Shown: piece by piece, positions 53,163-63,101 of the stretch
How the letters are laid out: each line of letters begins with the position of its first letter
Position numbering within the stretch: the stretch's first letter is position 1
DNA from: G963663315 sp963665165
GTDB taxonomy: Bacteria > Pseudomonadota > Gammaproteobacteria > Arenicellales > Poriferihabitantaceae
Assembly: GCA_963665165.1 (NCBI GenBank)
Contig: OY761989.1
Coordinates: forward strand, 310,001-374,000
Length of the DNA: 64,000 bases
Direction: 5' to 3'
Notes under the pieces: generated by a model
What the model was told of the DNA's origin: nothing
The model's input: only the letters and a program-made list of their open reading frames with translations
Database searches by the model: none
Program-made: the position numbers and the translations under genes

Positions 53163-53687
53163 TCAAAATGACTCCACATTTTGAAACAGACCCACTCGCA
53201 GGCCCTTGCAGACATAGACCTGCTTGTCATCCGCCAAAACCTCTCCATCTGCAATTCCCATCACCAGGCTGCGCATGATCACCCGCTTGAAGTCGATTTT
53301 ATAGGTCACCAGTTCGTTGTCGGGGGTTATCTGGCCGCTGAATCTGATTTCACCGGAACCGAGCGCCCGGCCATGCCCCTGACCCCCTCTCCATCCCAGG
53401 GAAAAGCCGACCAGTTGCCACAGTGCGTCCAGGCCCAGGCAGCCCGGCATTACCGGGTCTCCTTCGAAATGACAGTTGAAAAACCACAGGTCCGGGACAA
53501 TATCCAGTTCGGCAATAACACATCCCTTGCCGAATTTGCCGCCGTCTTCATCAATATGGATTATGCGGTCAAACATCAACATATTCGGCAAGGGCAGCTG
53601 TGCGTTACCGGAACCAAACAACTCACCATGCCCACAGGCAATCAGTTCTTCTTTGCTGTACCGGCTCTTGTCAAGACTCGAATTCAT
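53163..53687 (-). CDS. fabA: 3-hydroxydecanoyl-ACP dehydratase/isomerase
   Basis: FabA dehydrates and isomerises the C10 intermediate, the branch point of unsaturated fatty-acid synthesis. The hot-dog fold shows the active-site segment FFNCHFEGDPVMPGCLGLDA with catalytic His, and the Asp is in GLDALWQL. The 174 residues match the family. I saw no clear FabR-like operator in the 130 bases upstream. Confidence 0.96.
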   Translation of the reverse strand: MNSSLDKSRYSKEELIACGHGELFGSGNAQLPLPNMLMFDRIIHIDEDGGKFGKGCVIAELDIVPDLWFFNCHFEGDPVMPGCLGLDALWQLVGFSLGWRGGQGHGRALGSGEIRFSGQITPDNELVTYKIDFKRVIMRSLVMGIADGEVLADDKQVYVCKGLRVGLFQNVESF

Positions 53688-53819
53688 GTTCAGGTTTGCA
53701 GATCAACCAATGAAATATCCAGTTTCAAATCTTACCCTGTTCACAGCCGGTTTCCTATCCATCATCGGTTCGGTGATTCGCGTCACACAACGGTGCGATT
53801 TGGATGCCGCCTCCTGTTT

Positions 53820-56696
53820 CTAAAGGGACGATATTTTTTCCAGCTGCTGTCTGATTACCCGGCATTTCGACTCCAGATCAACCAGTTTTTGCCGCTCTTT
53901 TTCGACTACCCGCGCTGGCGCCCGGGCGACAAACTGTTTGTTCTCCAGTTTTCCCCTGGCCCGGGCCAGCTCACTATCAAACCGTTGCGCCTGTTTGCCG
54001 AGGCGTTCTGCCTCCGCCCGCTTGTCAATCAGTCCGGCGATGGGAATCAATATCTTCATCCCGCCTGCGATAACCACCGCCGATTCGGGTTCCTCATCCG
54101 ATTCCCGGAGCACGACAATGCTTTTGATTTGGCCGCCCATATCAAGATACGTCCGATTCCTCTCCAGCATTTCCAGGTCCCGGCTCGTGGCCCCGGCTAA
54201 TAAAACCGGCGCTTTTCTACCGGGTGAAACATCCATCTCGCCCCTGATTTTCCGGATTCCGAGTATGAATTGCATGACCCAGTCCATTTCGTGTTCCGCA
54301 TCGCGGTCAATCCGGGATTCATCGTACCGGGGGTAGGGCTGGGTCATGATGGTTTCTCCCGTCCTGCCCGCCAGTGGCGAAACCTGCTGCCAGATTTCTT
54401 CGGTGATAAACGGCATGACCGGATGAAGCAGCCGCAAAACCGCCTCAAGTACGCGGACCAGTGTTTGTCGGCTGCCAGCCTGTAACGCCGGGGCGCTGAC
54501 CGGGCTGTTCAGTACCGGTTTGCTGAGCTCCAGATACCAGCCGCAGTATTTATTCCAGACCAGATCATGCATTTCCTGGGCAGCCAGGTCGAAACGATAA
54601 TTCTCCATGGATTCCCGCACTTTCCCTGCGCTGCGCTGCAACTGCGATATCATCCACTTGTCGATCATCGACAACATCACATCACCGCCGTTTCGGCCAC
54701 AGTCTTTTCCTTGCGTGTTGAGCAATACGAAACGGGCTGCGTTCCAGATTTTGTTACAGAAATTGCGATAGCCCTCGATCCTGCCGAGGTCAAAATTAAT
54801 GTCACGGCCATTCGATGCCAGCGCCATGAATGTGAAGCGCAGGGCGTCCGTACCAAAACCCGGAATTCCGTTTGGGAAGTCCTGGCGTGTCTGCCGCTCG
54901 ATCCTTTCCCGCAAGTGGGGCTGCATCAAGCCCTGTATTCGCTTCTCCACCAGTGGTTCGATCTCAATGCCATCGATCAGGTCAATCGGGTCAAGCACAT
55001 TACCTTTGGATTTCGACATTTTCTGTCCGTGCGAATCACGAATCAGGCCATGAATGTAGACCTGATGAAACGGAACCTCGTCCATGAACCGCATTCCAAA
55101 CATGATCATCCGGGCCACCCAGAAAAAGATGATGTCAAAACCCGTCACCAGCACGCTGGTCGGATAAAACGTGTTCAGCCGGTCTGTGGCCGCAGGCCAT
55201 CCCAGCGTGGAGAATGGCCATAACGCTGAACTGAACCAGGTATCGAGCACATCTTCGTCCTGCCGCAATTCAACCTCATCGGCAATACGGTATTTCGCCC
55301 GGACAGCCGATTCATCCACGCCTGCAAAAATATTACCGGCTTCGTCATACCATGCCGGAATCCTGTGGCCCCACCATATTTGACGCGAAATGCACCAGTC
55401 TTCGATATTCTCCATCCATTGAAAATAGGTCTTGCTCCAGTTTGACGGCACAAATTCAATGGCCCCGCTTTTCACTGCGTCGATTGATGGCGCGACTATC
55501 CGGGTCTTTCCCCCCGGCCGGCCGTCATCCAGGGTTTCCCGGGTAAGATCGACATACCACTGGTCAGTCAGGAACGGTTCGACCACTGCCCCTGAGCGGT
55601 CCCCTCTCGGAACCATCCGTTTGTGATCGTCTATCCTGTCCAGCAGTCCCTGCTGCCGAAGATCAGCGACAATCGCGTCTCTGGCCGCAAACCGGTCCAG
55701 ACCGACATAGTTCTCGGGAATCAATTCGCCTTCGCTCAGGTTCCGGTCGTTGATGTTTTCCCGTATGCTCGCATCCGCCGTGAACACATTGATCAACCCC
55801 TGGTGGATTTGCTCACGGATTGCCGGGGTATTCCGGTGCCGGGTCCATACCTGGTAATCATTGAAATCGTGAGCCGGGGTGATCTTCACACAACCTGAGC
55901 CGAAACCAGGGTCCACATAATGATCGGCGATGACCGGTATCCGGCGTCCGGTCAATGGAAGCTCAACCCATTTGCCTATCAACGCCCGGTATTTCCCATC
56001 ATCGGGATGAACCGCGACAGCGCTGTCACCCAGCATGGTTTCCGGGCGCGTAGTGGCGACAGCAAGCCAGCCATCTCCATCCGCAATCGGATAACGCAAA
56101 TGCCACAGGCTGCCGTCTTCCTCCCCGGACAGGACCTCGAGGTCGGACAACGCCGTATGCAGGACCGGATCCCAGTTTACCAGTCGTTTGCCGCGATAAA
56201 TAATGCCTTCGTCATAAAGCTGCACGAACACTTCACTGACCGCCCGGCTTAATCCGGGGTCCATGGTGAACCGCTCATGTTCCCAGTCAGCCGAGGCTCC
56301 CATCCGCCGCAGTTGGCGGGTAATCGTGCCTCCGGACTCATTCTTCCACTGCCAGACTTTCTCTATGAACTTCTCCCGACCGTAATCATGACGTGTCTGC
56401 CCCTCCGCGTTTATCAATCGTTCGACCACCATCTGGGTCGCGATACCCGCGTGGTCCATGCCCGGCTGCCAAAGCGTATTGTCTCCCAGCATGCGATGGT
56501 AACGAACCAGGGCATCCATAATCGTGTCCTGAAACGCATGGCCCATGTGCAGGCTGCCGGTGACGTTGGGCGGGGGAATGACAATGCAATACGGGTCGGC
56601 CGCCCGGCCTGAAGGCGCAAAGTGGCCGGCTTCCTCCCAGTGGTTATACCACCTGGTTTCGACCTGATGGGGGTTGTAGGACTTGTCGATGGCCAC
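53820..56696 (-). CDS. valS: Valyl-tRNA synthetase
   Basis: ValS charges tRNA-Val. The class I signatures are PPPNVTGSLHMGHAF (HIGH motif) and KMSKSKGN. An editing domain lies between them, and a C-terminal coiled coil ends near residue 958. I start at GTG 56696 (VAIDKSYNPHQVETRW), four bases after holC, because the upstream in-frame extension lies inside holC and has no homology. The pepA-holC-valS order is conserved in gammaproteobacteria. Confidence 0.96.
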   Translation of the reverse strand: MAIDKSYNPHQVETRWYNHWEEAGHFAPSGRAADPYCIVIPPPNVTGSLHMGHAFQDTIMDALVRYHRMLGDNTLWQPGMDHAGIATQMVVERLINAEGQTRHDYGREKFIEKVWQWKNESGGTITRQLRRMGASADWEHERFTMDPGLSRAVSEVFVQLYDEGIIYRGKRLVNWDPVLHTALSDLEVLSGEEDGSLWHLRYPIADGDGWLAVATTRPETMLGDSAVAVHPDDGKYRALIGKWVELPLTGRRIPVIADHYVDPGFGSGCVKITPAHDFNDYQVWTRHRNTPAIREQIHQGLINVFTADASIRENINDRNLSEGELIPENYVGLDRFAARDAIVADLRQQGLLDRIDDHKRMVPRGDRSGAVVEPFLTDQWYVDLTRETLDDGRPGGKTRIVAPSIDAVKSGAIEFVPSNWSKTYFQWMENIEDWCISRQIWWGHRIPAWYDEAGNIFAGVDESAVRAKYRIADEVELRQDEDVLDTWFSSALWPFSTLGWPAATDRLNTFYPTSVLVTGFDIIFFWVARMIMFGMRFMDEVPFHQVYIHGLIRDSHGQKMSKSKGNVLDPIDLIDGIEIEPLVEKRIQGLMQPHLRERIERQTRQDFPNGIPGFGTDALRFTFMALASNGRDINFDLGRIEGYRNFCNKIWNAARFVLLNTQGKDCGRNGGDVMLSMIDKWMISQLQRSAGKVRESMENYRFDLAAQEMHDLVWNKYCGWYLELSKPVLNSPVSAPALQAGSRQTLVRVLEAVLRLLHPVMPFITEEIWQQVSPLAGRTGETIMTQPYPRYDESRIDRDAEHEMDWVMQFILGIRKIRGEMDVSPGRKAPVLLAGATSRDLEMLERNRTYLDMGGQIKSIVVLRESDEEPESAVVIAGGMKILIPIAGLIDKRAEAERLGKQAQRFDSELARARGKLENKQFVARAPARVVEKERQKLVDLESKCRVIRQQLEKISSL

Positions 56697-56700
56697 TTGT

Positions 56701-57147
56701 TCAGGAAATCCGATGGGTGTCCGGCTCAACACCCTGGCTTCGATAACCCCGGAAACGGGCGCGGGCGGCCTGCTTGTCCACCGGGTCCGAACAAACCACC
56801 TCGTCAACACGGGCAAATTGTTCCGGGCACGGTCCCGGTTGCTGACACAAATTGATGAGCATATCCGCGGTTTCGTCTTCGTGCGGTCCTTCGCCGGCAT
56901 TTTCACCCAACTGCACCGGGTAATCATCCCAGTCCAGCCGCTTTGGGCCGGTTAGGGTGTGGGGGATGAAACTGCCCTGGGAAAATGTCCACAACATGGC
57001 GTCGAGCTGATTGCTCTGGTCGGTATTCGAGGTGCGGATACTCACCTTCATGCCCTGACCGTAAGCTTCACGCACAAGACGACAGGCATAACGCAGCTTT
57101 CCATTGTAATCCTCATTTTCAAGGATGTGGAAATTCACCTGCCGCAT
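56701..57147 (-). CDS. holC: DNA polymerase III subunit chi
   Basis: The 148-residue protein fits HolC, the clamp-loader subunit that links to SSB. The segment RYACRLVREAYGQGMKV near the N-terminus and LDAMLWTFSQGSFIPH are the family core. It lies between pepA and valS in the conserved order. The C-terminal 30 residues are rich in Asp/Arg and diverge from the E. coli protein. Confidence 0.92.
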   Translation of the reverse strand: MRQVNFHILENEDYNGKLRYACRLVREAYGQGMKVSIRTSNTDQSNQLDAMLWTFSQGSFIPHTLTGPKRLDWDDYPVQLGENAGEGPHEDETADMLINLCQQPGPCPEQFARVDEVVCSDPVDKQAARARFRGYRSQGVEPDTHRIS

Positions 57148-57174
57148 AATGCCGGTATGAATGACTGCGCCGGT

Positions 57175-58668
57175 CTATTCCTGTCTGGCGCGAGCCATCA
57201 GAAACTCGACCAGCAAGGGTACCGGCCGGCCTGTGGCGCCTTTGGGATCGGCCGATTTCCAGGCCGTTCCCGCGACATCCAGGTGGGCCCAGTCATACTT
57301 CCCGGCAAAGTGTTTCAAAAAGCAGGCCGCGGTCACGGAACCCGCGCTGCGGCCGCCGATATTGGCCAAATCCGCAAAATTGCTTTTCAACTGCTTCGAA
57401 TAGTCTTCCCAAAGCGGTAACTGCCAGGCCCTGTCACCGGCGTTTTCGCCCGCGGTCAGCAACTGTTCGGCCAACAGGTCACTGTTACTGAACAATCCGC
57501 TCGCATGATGGCCCAGGGCAATGATACAGGCTCCGGTCAAAGTTGCAATATCGACCACGGCCGTCGGTTTGTAGCGTTCCGCATAAGTCATCGCGTCACA
57601 CAGGATCAGGCGGCCTTCGGCGTCGGTATTGAGTATTTCGATGGTGGCGCCGGACATGCTCGTGACAATATCGCCCGGTTTGTTGGCGGCGCCATCGGGC
57701 AGGTTTTCGCTACTCGGGATTATTCCGACCACATTGATTGGCAATTCCATCTCCGACACTGCAATCAGCGCTCCGAATACGCTGGCGCCGCCGCACATGT
57801 CGTACTTCATTTCATCCATGGCGGCAGCCGGCTTGATCGATATTCCTCCGGCGTCGAAGGTCAATCCCTTGCCGATCAGAACCACCGGGTTGTCCGCGGG
57901 ATCTCCCCCCCTGTACTCCATCACAATCAATTTCGCCGGTTCGCGGCTGCCTCTGGATACCGATAGCAACGACCCCATTTTCAATCGTTTCATTTGTGCT
58001 TCATCCAGCACGGTGGTTTTGATTTTATGGGTTTTCTGTAACGCTTTCGCCTGACGGGCGAGATATCCCGGGGTGCATATATTGCCGGGCAGGTCCGAAA
58101 TCGTCCGGCAATAACGGACGCCATGGGCAAGCGCAGCGCCCTCGACAACCCCTTGTTTGGCCGCGGCCAGCTTGCCCCGATCGGCGATGATATTTACTTT
58201 CTTCAAGGCGGGCGCTTTTTTCTTGCCGCTTTTCGTTTCATCATAGCGGTAGAGCGCCGCGTCAATCGCCTCAACCATGCTCCTGGCCTGACGGGTCACA
58301 TCCGGATCATCGCCGGCCATATCCAGCAGGGCCAGGTCTGCGCTTTTGATATTGCCATTGTCCAGTTGCCTGATGGCCGCAACCACGGCCTTGCGCATGA
58401 CCTGGTTCGTCAACTCGCCTTTCTTGCCAAGACCCAGCAGCAATATCCTTTTGGCGCTGATTTCCCGCGGCTCATATACCATCAGTGTGGAACCGGGTTT
58501 GCCTGACAGGTCACCCTGGGCAAGCAGTTTGCTGATCTGTTTCCCGGTCGCCTTGTCGAGAATACCGGCAGAAGGTGACAATGCGGACTTGCCCGCCCCG
58601 AAAACACCTGCAACAATGCATTGTGAAGGCTGCTTGATCAGATTCAATGTCTTCGCAGAGAAATCCAT
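57175..58668 (-). CDS. pepA: Leucyl aminopeptidase
   Basis: PepA (497 residues) is the M17 dizinc aminopeptidase; in E. coli it also binds DNA as an architectural factor. Metal-binding and active-site segments are intact: VLIGKGLTFDAGGISIKP, MKYDMCGGASV and LNTDAEGRLILCDA. It heads the pepA-holC-valS operon and diverges from lptF, as in many gammaproteobacteria. Confidence 0.96.
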   Translation of the reverse strand: MDFSAKTLNLIKQPSQCIVAGVFGAGKSALSPSAGILDKATGKQISKLLAQGDLSGKPGSTLMVYEPREISAKRILLLGLGKKGELTNQVMRKAVVAAIRQLDNGNIKSADLALLDMAGDDPDVTRQARSMVEAIDAALYRYDETKSGKKKAPALKKVNIIADRGKLAAAKQGVVEGAALAHGVRYCRTISDLPGNICTPGYLARQAKALQKTHKIKTTVLDEAQMKRLKMGSLLSVSRGSREPAKLIVMEYRGGDPADNPVVLIGKGLTFDAGGISIKPAAAMDEMKYDMCGGASVFGALIAVSEMELPINVVGIIPSSENLPDGAANKPGDIVTSMSGATIEILNTDAEGRLILCDAMTYAERYKPTAVVDIATLTGACIIALGHHASGLFSNSDLLAEQLLTAGENAGDRAWQLPLWEDYSKQLKSNFADLANIGGRSAGSVTAACFLKHFAGKYDWAHLDVAGTAWKSADPKGATGRPVPLLVEFLMARARQE

Positions 58669-58669
58669 A

Positions 58670-58698
58670 TTAACGTCTCGGTTGATATTACGTAGAAT
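58670..58698 (+). promoter_or_regulatory. Candidate promoter of lptFG
   Basis: TTAACG (58670-58675), a 17-base spacer and TAGAAT (58693-58698) lie in the 75-base gap between the divergent pepA and lptF genes. The leader would be about 40 bases. Confidence 0.5.
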
Positions 58699-58743
58699 AG
58701 AGCGGTCTATCGATCAGCATGATTCTATCATTATAAAACCCGC

Positions 58744-59838
58744 ATGATTATCCATCGGGCCTTCGTCCGCGAGGTTTTGCAAACCTGCGCCGGTGTTGCC
58801 ACTATCCTGATTTCAATATTTTTCGTCGTTCGTCTCGTTGGCCTGCTGGATCAGGCCGCTGAGGGAAGCATTGCCATGGAAAGGGTTCTGGTTTTGTTGT
58901 TGCTTAAATTGATCACCTATCTCGACCTGATTGTACCATTGGTGATCTATATTTCCACCTTGCTGGTCATGAGCAGATGGATTCGCGATAACGAACTCAC
59001 TGTTGTCAATGCCTGCGGAATCGGGATGAACACATTCCTGCGTCCTGTCGTCGTGTTGTTTGCAATAGTGGGTTCCGTGGTGGCCGTGTTGTCACTCTAC
59101 CTGTCGCCGGTCTCGGCCGAAGCCGTGCATGTCATGGAATTCAACCACAAAAACCGTTCGGATTTGACTGGCGTTGTCCCTGGGGTATTTACTGAAACCA
59201 AACGAGGCAACGGCGTTTATTTCGTGGAAAACCGTAACACGGAAACCGGCGAATTCAAAAATATCTTCATTTATACGGCAGGTGAAAATCAGGATGAGGT
59301 CGTCGTGGCGGCATCCGGGTACAGAAGCACAGACGAGCAGGCCAATTCCGATTTTCTGGTGCTTGTCGATGGCACACGATACAGCGCCGCCGCCGGGGAC
59401 GACCAATACACCTTGCTGGATTTCGACTCTTACTCCCTCCGGCTGAAGCCCCGGCCAAACGCCGACAACATTGGCTTGCCGGTCAAGGCCCGCCCTACGA
59501 CGACCCTGATTGAACAATCGGGGCGTCAGCGGGCAGCCGCGGGAGAGCTCCATTGGAGAATCGCGAAAATCGTCATGTTACCGATTTTAATGATTTTCGC
59601 ACTTTGCTTTTCGAACCAGACCTACAGGAAAAAGCGGTTCCCCGGAATGATTCCGGCATTACTGGTCTATTTTGCCTACTTCAACGCGATGGGGGCGGGA
59701 ATTGCCCTGATACGACGCGGTACGCTTCACCCGCATCTTTCCCTGTGGGTTGTTCACCTCCTGTTCCTGACTGTCGCCGTTTACTTCTTTTCAAGACGCA
59801 GCCGCAACTTGAGACTACTGCCGGGATTGAGAGCCTGA
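58744..59838 (+). CDS. lptF: LPS export ABC transporter permease LptF
   Basis: LptF (364 residues) is one of the two permease subunits that extract LPS from the inner membrane with LptB. Three N-terminal helices precede a periplasmic beta-jellyroll (about residues 130-265), and three helices follow. The first helix has VLQTCAGVATILISIFFVV-like composition. It overlaps lptG by a TGATG junction. Confidence 0.95.
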   Translation: MIIHRAFVREVLQTCAGVATILISIFFVVRLVGLLDQAAEGSIAMERVLVLLLLKLITYLDLIVPLVIYISTLLVMSRWIRDNELTVVNACGIGMNTFLRPVVVLFAIVGSVVAVLSLYLSPVSAEAVHVMEFNHKNRSDLTGVVPGVFTETKRGNGVYFVENRNTETGEFKNIFIYTAGENQDEVVVAASGYRSTDEQANSDFLVLVDGTRYSAAAGDDQYTLLDFDSYSLRLKPRPNADNIGLPVKARPTTTLIEQSGRQRAAAGELHWRIAKIVMLPILMIFALCFSNQTYRKKRFPGMIPALLVYFAYFNAMGAGIALIRRGTLHPHLSLWVVHLLFLTVAVYFFSRRSRNLRLLPGLRA

Positions 59839-60905
59839 TGTCGATTCTCAACCGATATCTCGGGTTGATCATTCTGCAATATGCCCTGATTTCCCTGTTG
59901 GCGTTACTCGGACTGTTCACGCTTGTCAATTTGCTGGACGAGCTTTCCAACCTGGGAAAGGGGAATTACGACCTGACAGCCGCTCTCTCCTATGTCGCCT
60001 TGACAATCCCGCGCACGATTTACGAACTGTTCCCAATGGCGGCATTGCTCGGCACAATCATCGGACTGTCCATACTGGCCAATGGTTCGGAATTGGTCGT
60101 GATGCGCTCCAGCGGAATTTCAATTTTCCAGATCACCATTGCAACCCTGAAAACCGGCGCGTTTTTCATGATCGCGGCCATTCTCATCGGCGAACTGGTT
60201 TCTCCCTATACGGAAACCCGGGCACAACGGAACCGGGCCGAAACCATGCAACAGGATATCAAACAGCATACCGACTCCGGTCTCTGGATGCGCGACTCAC
60301 AGACCTATGTGAATATTCGTGAAGTACTGCCAGACCTGGCGCTGCTGAAAATCAAATTGTTCCACTTCGATGAAAACAGAAAGCTGGAGTTACTGGTTGA
60401 AGCCGCAAAAGGCACCTTCGTCGGGGAGCAATGGATGCTGGAAAACGTTAAAATCACCCGGATTGCCTCGGACTCGGGGAAGGCTGAGACTTCAGCCGCC
60501 GGTTCTATAAAATGGAACTCCCGGGTTACGCCGGAAATTCTGTCCGTATTTTTGATCAAACCGGAAGAACTCTCGTTTATCCAGTTGAACCGCTATATTC
60601 AGCACCTCGATAACAACCAGCAAAAAACCGATCTCTACGAGCTTGCGTTCTGGAACAAGATCATGTTGCCGCTTTCCACGGCAATGATGGTCATTCTGGC
60701 CGTTCCATTCGTTTTCGTGAATGTACGCTCTGGCAGCCTGGAGAGAAATCTGTTTATCGGAATCATGCTCGGTATCGGCTTTCATGTCCTCAACAACGGT
60801 TTCGGCCACTTTGTCCTTGCCAGCAATTTGCCTCCCTTGCTGGGCGCCACCGCTCCCGTTGCGGTGTTCCTGCTCGGGACGATTGTGCTTGTGCGGAGGA
60901 TTTGA
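59838..60905 (+). CDS. lptG: LPS export ABC transporter permease LptG
   Basis: LptG (355 residues) is the second LPS permease subunit. The protein begins MSILNRYLGLIILQYAL, has six helices and a periplasmic jellyroll between the third and fourth, and carries ELFPMAALLGTIIGLS, the coupling-helix region. ATG 59838 overlaps the lptF stop; an in-frame extension further upstream belongs to lptF sequence and is rejected. Confidence 0.95.
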   Translation: MSILNRYLGLIILQYALISLLALLGLFTLVNLLDELSNLGKGNYDLTAALSYVALTIPRTIYELFPMAALLGTIIGLSILANGSELVVMRSSGISIFQITIATLKTGAFFMIAAILIGELVSPYTETRAQRNRAETMQQDIKQHTDSGLWMRDSQTYVNIREVLPDLALLKIKLFHFDENRKLELLVEAAKGTFVGEQWMLENVKITRIASDSGKAETSAAGSIKWNSRVTPEILSVFLIKPEELSFIQLNRYIQHLDNNQQKTDLYELAFWNKIMLPLSTAMMVILAVPFVFVNVRSGSLERNLFIGIMLGIGFHVLNNGFGHFVLASNLPPLLGATAPVAVFLLGTIVLVRRI

Positions 60906-61005
60906 CGGGGCGGTTCCGGATTCCCGGACCCGACTCCGGTTTCGATTGTTTCCTGCCGCCAATTGGGTTATGGTCACCGCCCTCCTGTATTGAAATAAAT
61001 TTGGC

Positions 61006-61890
61006 ATGAACGATATGAAAGTCTCTTTTATCGGCCTCGGCGTCATGGGATACCCGATGGCCGGGCATCTGGCCGCCGCGGGTCATTCGGTCTGCGTTTA
61101 CAACCGGACCACCGCAAAAGCCGAAAAATGGGTTGCTGAATATGGCGGCTCCCATGCGCCGACTCCTGCCCTGGCCGCGGCAGACGCTGATTTCGTGTTT
61201 TGCTGCGTTGGCAATGATGATGACTTGCGCAGTGTGACCACCGGCGTGGACGGCGCCTTCCATTCAATCCGGCCCGGCGCGATTTTTATCGATCACACAA
61301 CCGCTTCCGCCAACATCGCGCGGGAGCTGTACGACCATGCCGGAAAACATGATTTCGGTTTTCTCGACGCCCCGGTTTCCGGCGGGCAGGCGGGCGCCGA
61401 AAACGGGGTATTGACGGTGATGGTCGGAGGCGACCAGGAAGTGTTCGGGCGCGCCAAACCGCTGATCGACTGTTTCGCCCGGTCCGCGCTGCGAATGGGC
61501 GGGTCCGGTTCAGGCCAGCTCACCAAAATGGTGAACCAGATATGCATTGCCGGACTGGTCCAGGGGTTGTCCGAGGGACTGGCCTTCGGTGTCAATGCGG
61601 GGCTGGACGGCATGAAGGTTTTCGATGTCCTCTCAAAGGGCGCGGCCAGCTCATGGCAAATGATCAATCGACACGAGACCATGCTGAATAACGAATTCGA
61701 GTTCGGATTCGCGGTTGACTGGATGAGAAAGGATCTGGGCCTGTGCATGGAAGAGGCCGAACGAAACCACTCGGAACTGCCCATCACCCGGATTGTTGAT
61801 GGATATTACGCCGAAATCCAGGCCGCTGGCGGAAACCGCCATGACACATCCAGCCTGGTCACCCGATTACCCCGCAAGGATTCGGGTTGA
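61006..61890 (+). CDS. Beta-hydroxyacid dehydrogenase (3-hydroxyisobutyrate / tartronate-semialdehyde type)
   Basis: The 294-residue NAD(P) enzyme starts with the Rossmann motif FIGLGVMGYPMAGHLAAAG. DAPVSGGQAGAENG follows near residues 120-133 (substrate binding) and the catalytic lysine is in LTKMVNQ near 172. It could be MmsB, GarR/GlxR or a related reductase; context does not decide. A hydroxypyruvate/glycerate-type dehydrogenase at 40.5 kb would fit a glyoxylate-glycerate link, but the genes are far apart. Confidence 0.85.
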   Translation: MNDMKVSFIGLGVMGYPMAGHLAAAGHSVCVYNRTTAKAEKWVAEYGGSHAPTPALAAADADFVFCCVGNDDDLRSVTTGVDGAFHSIRPGAIFIDHTTASANIARELYDHAGKHDFGFLDAPVSGGQAGAENGVLTVMVGGDQEVFGRAKPLIDCFARSALRMGGSGSGQLTKMVNQICIAGLVQGLSEGLAFGVNAGLDGMKVFDVLSKGAASSWQMINRHETMLNNEFEFGFAVDWMRKDLGLCMEEAERNHSELPITRIVDGYYAEIQAAGGNRHDTSSLVTRLPRKDSG

Positions 61891-61967
61891 CCGGAATCGG
61901 CAGATCCGTCACTTGCATGGCCGGTTCCCCCGGCAACCAGGCCGGGTTGCGAGAGACGTGAGTGGGG

Positions 61968-63098
61968 TCAGTCAGCCGGCTCGAGGCGCACAAGCATCCC
62001 GTTGGCCTGATCCGTAAGCAGGTAAATCAGGCCGTCCGGTCCCTGGCGAACGTCCCGGATACGCTTTCCCCAATCCGTGAGCAGCCGCTCTTCCAGCGCC
62101 ACTCCGCCCGGCCTGACCTCAAGACGGGCCAGCAGCCTGCTGGAAAGCGAGCCGGTGAAAAAGCTGCCCTGCCAGGCCGGGAAGCGGTCGCCGTCATAAA
62201 TCATCAGGCCGGAAGGCGAGATCGACGGCGTCCAATAATGGACAGGCTGGGCCATGCCTGCCTTGTGTGTGCCCTCCCCGATCTTGAAGCCGGCGTAGCT
62301 TCGGCCATAAGTGATCACCGGCCAGCCGTAATTCACTCCCGGCTCAATCCGGTTAAGCTCATCCCCGCCCTTCGGGCCGTGCTCTACCGCATAAATCCGC
62401 CCGGTCGCTTTCTCCAGCGCCATGCCTTGCGGGTTGCGGTTGCCGTAAGCGTAGATTCCGGGTTCCGCGTCGGCTTCCCCTGTGAATGGATTGTCTTTGG
62501 GTACGCGCCCGTCTTCATGCAGGCGAATGATCGAGCCGGCCGGGTCGTCCAGCGCCTGGGCCCGATCCTTGTTGCCCCGGTCACCGGCAGTGATGAACAG
62601 ATAACCGTTCGCAAACAGCAGCCGGGAACCGAAATGGCGGCCCCCGCTGGTCCGCGGCAACCCGACATAGAGTTCTTCAGTATCTTCCAGGCGGTTGCCG
62701 ATCAGCCTGCCGCGTGCGACAGCGGTCGCGCCGCCGCCCGGCCCCGGACTCGCATAGGACAGGTAAACCAGCCTGTTCTCGACAAAACGGGGATGTAGCG
62801 CGACATCCAGCAGCCCGCCCTGGCCATTCGCATAAACGGAAGGAACACCGGCGACCGGATTCGGGTCCAGCCGTCCATCCACGATGCGCCGGAGCCGTCC
62901 CGGCCGCTCGGTCACAAGTATTGAGCCATCCGGCAGGAAGGCCAGACTCCAGGGATGCTCAAGACCGTCCGTTACCGGAACCAGCCGGAAACGATGTTCT
63001 ATCGAGTCATGCGTTCCCGGCAGTTCAGCCGCATGAGCCGGGGATAAGAAACCGAGGAGCGCCAGAGCGACGCCAGGTAGCGTTAAACGGCAGGCCAG
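61968..63098 (-). CDS. PQQ-dependent aldose-sugar dehydrogenase-like secreted protein
   Basis: The six-bladed beta-propeller family is clear: LEHPWSLAFLPDG, QGGLLDVALHPRF, YLSYA, and GNRNPQGMALEKATG with EHGPKGGDELN. An open frame continues upstream of the first ordinary start (GTG 62915) and encodes homologous sequence plus a good signal peptide (ACRLTLPGVALALLGF, ending AHA-AEL). No ATG, GTG or TTG exists before it; the only candidate is CTG 63098, directly after the atpC stop. I therefore extend to 63098 (about 376 residues). Periplasmic sugar oxidation with PQQ is inferred from the family. Confidence 0.8.
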   Translation of the reverse strand: MACRLTLPGVALALLGFLSPAHAAELPGTHDSIEHRFRLVPVTDGLEHPWSLAFLPDGSILVTERPGRLRRIVDGRLDPNPVAGVPSVYANGQGGLLDVALHPRFVENRLVYLSYASPGPGGGATAVARGRLIGNRLEDTEELYVGLPRTSGGRHFGSRLLFANGYLFITAGDRGNKDRAQALDDPAGSIIRLHEDGRVPKDNPFTGEADAEPGIYAYGNRNPQGMALEKATGRIYAVEHGPKGGDELNRIEPGVNYGWPVITYGRSYAGFKIGEGTHKAGMAQPVHYWTPSISPSGLMIYDGDRFPAWQGSFFTGSLSSRLLARLEVRPGGVALEERLLTDWGKRIRDVRQGPDGLIYLLTDQANGMLVRLEPAD

Positions 63099-63101
63099 GG
63101 G

